Below are positions 63,331 to 64,000 of a stretch of DNA of 64,000 nucleotides, piece after piece (positions within the stretch are counted from its first letter, which is position 1; each line of letters opens with the position of its first letter). The position numbers and the translations under genes were made by a program. This DNA comes from Ignelater luminosus. Taxonomy: Eukaryota > Arthropoda > Insecta > Coleoptera > Elateridae. The notes under the pieces were generated by a model. The model ran no database searches, was not told where the DNA came from, and saw only the letters and a program-made list of their open reading frames with translations. The DNA is taken from assembly GCA_011009095.1 (NCBI GenBank), contig VTPC01000940.1, forward strand, positions 28,407 to 92,406, read 5' to 3'.

Positions 63331-64000
63331 TTCAGTAAGTGTTAGAAAGGAAGTTACGACTATAATCTACTTGGTCAGTTATTTATGAAAAACAACTGAA
63401 AATAAAAGTAAACTGTATCACCCAGCTACTTCCTATCTCATGCGATTATCGTCTCTATAGGTCATTATAAAACAGGTTAACCAAGTAGAAAATTGTTTAA
63501 AATATATTGCTGCTGCCACAATCTCGATCACCTTCACTTTGCAATGGAGACAGAAAAAAATATTCAACCGCACCTTCTAACAACTCTCGTGCCCTACACA
63601 GGTGCATTTACATGGAAAACGTAATTCAAATTTCATGTTCGCTATTCGCGAAAATTGTTTATTTGTTAATTGGGCGACATGCGGAAGTTAAAGAAGATTT
63701 TAATTACCCGCTTTGTTGAATTATCTGCGCTACTGTTCCGGTTGTTTTTGTTGTTATTTTTTGTTCTTGTCATTATTTGATAAATACGTGGCTGGCTGCG
63801 CAAGGACAATAAAATGCGGTATTTCGTATTTGTTATACATTTCTTACTGCAGTGTGTCAAAAAGTTTTTCACTTATAAGTAATTCCTGATTCTGTATTTT
63901 ATGCTTCGATTTCACTTTCGAAAACAATTACGTGTGGTCTACTAAAGAAATATTGCTCAACACGCAAGAATTCTCTATTTTGTTAAATTAGCGCCACAGA
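63331..64000. other. Window end without recognised gene
   Basis: Slightly less AT-rich, with scattered CpG (for example 63500-63800), but no splice-bounded coding segment or element was identified. Confidence 0.4.

Noticed and set aside
1..64000. CRISPR array, bacterial operon, phage or viral genes
   Set aside because: No regularly spaced direct repeats with unique spacers were seen. The only regular repeat is the fold-back core, which has no spacers. Nothing resembles a bacterial or viral gene cluster.

Overview
The window looks like AT-rich intergenic and intronic DNA from an arthropod, most likely an insect. The reasons are eukaryotic splice signals, two nuclear tRNA-Glu genes with pol III T-run terminators, many decayed non-LTR retrotransposons of RTE-like and R1/Jockey-like type, a Tc1/mariner-type relic, and short (TTAGG)n tracts, the insect telomere motif. 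There are no bacterial-style gene blocks. Two assembly gaps are present (10 N at 41232-41241, 100 N at 52781-52880).

Layout. 1-9.0 kb: mostly featureless AT-rich DNA, a small palindromic repeat near 2 kb and a nearly full-length but broken RTE-like LINE on the minus strand (3.63-6.33 kb). 9.1-15.6 kb: the best protein-coding evidence, two exons of a minus-strand gene whose product starts with a signal peptide and continues into a run of eight threonines. Its 6.4-kb intron holds LINE fragments, a fold-back element built round a 432-bp higher-order tandem repeat (10.5-12.4 kb) and an old diverged tandem repeat (13.2-14.0 kb). 18.9-19.65 kb: a plus-strand LINE tail. 21.96-28 kb: a possible short first coding exon, an unidentified 161-codon open frame, and an RNA hairpin candidate at 27.9 kb. 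31-39.3 kb: scattered LINE debris (RT and RNase H fragments on both strands). 41.0-41.23 kb: two identical tRNA-Glu(UUC) genes in tandem, the second touching an assembly gap. 42.5-44.8 kb: a pogo/Tigger-like repeat end, an unidentified GC-richer block and a relic resembling a ZAD/C2H2 zinc-finger gene.

47.9-52.0 kb is the most distinctive part. Three R1-clade LINE relics lie head-to-tail on the plus strand, with TTAGG-type repeats before the first, before the third and after the third. The first is split by a deleted Tc1-like element that has 15-bp perfect inverted ends. This arrangement resembles the stacked SART/TRAS-type telomeric LINEs of insects and suggests an interstitial or former telomeric tract. 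52-64 kb is again mostly empty, apart from a minus-strand coding-like frame broken by one stop (58.7-59.2 kb) and a possible first exon near 63.2 kb.

No operon or pathway can be reconstructed. The functional content supported by sequence is one secreted or membrane protein gene (partial) and two tRNA genes. Nearly everything else recognisable is transposon-derived and decayed. All protein-family assignments were made by eye from motifs, without database searches.
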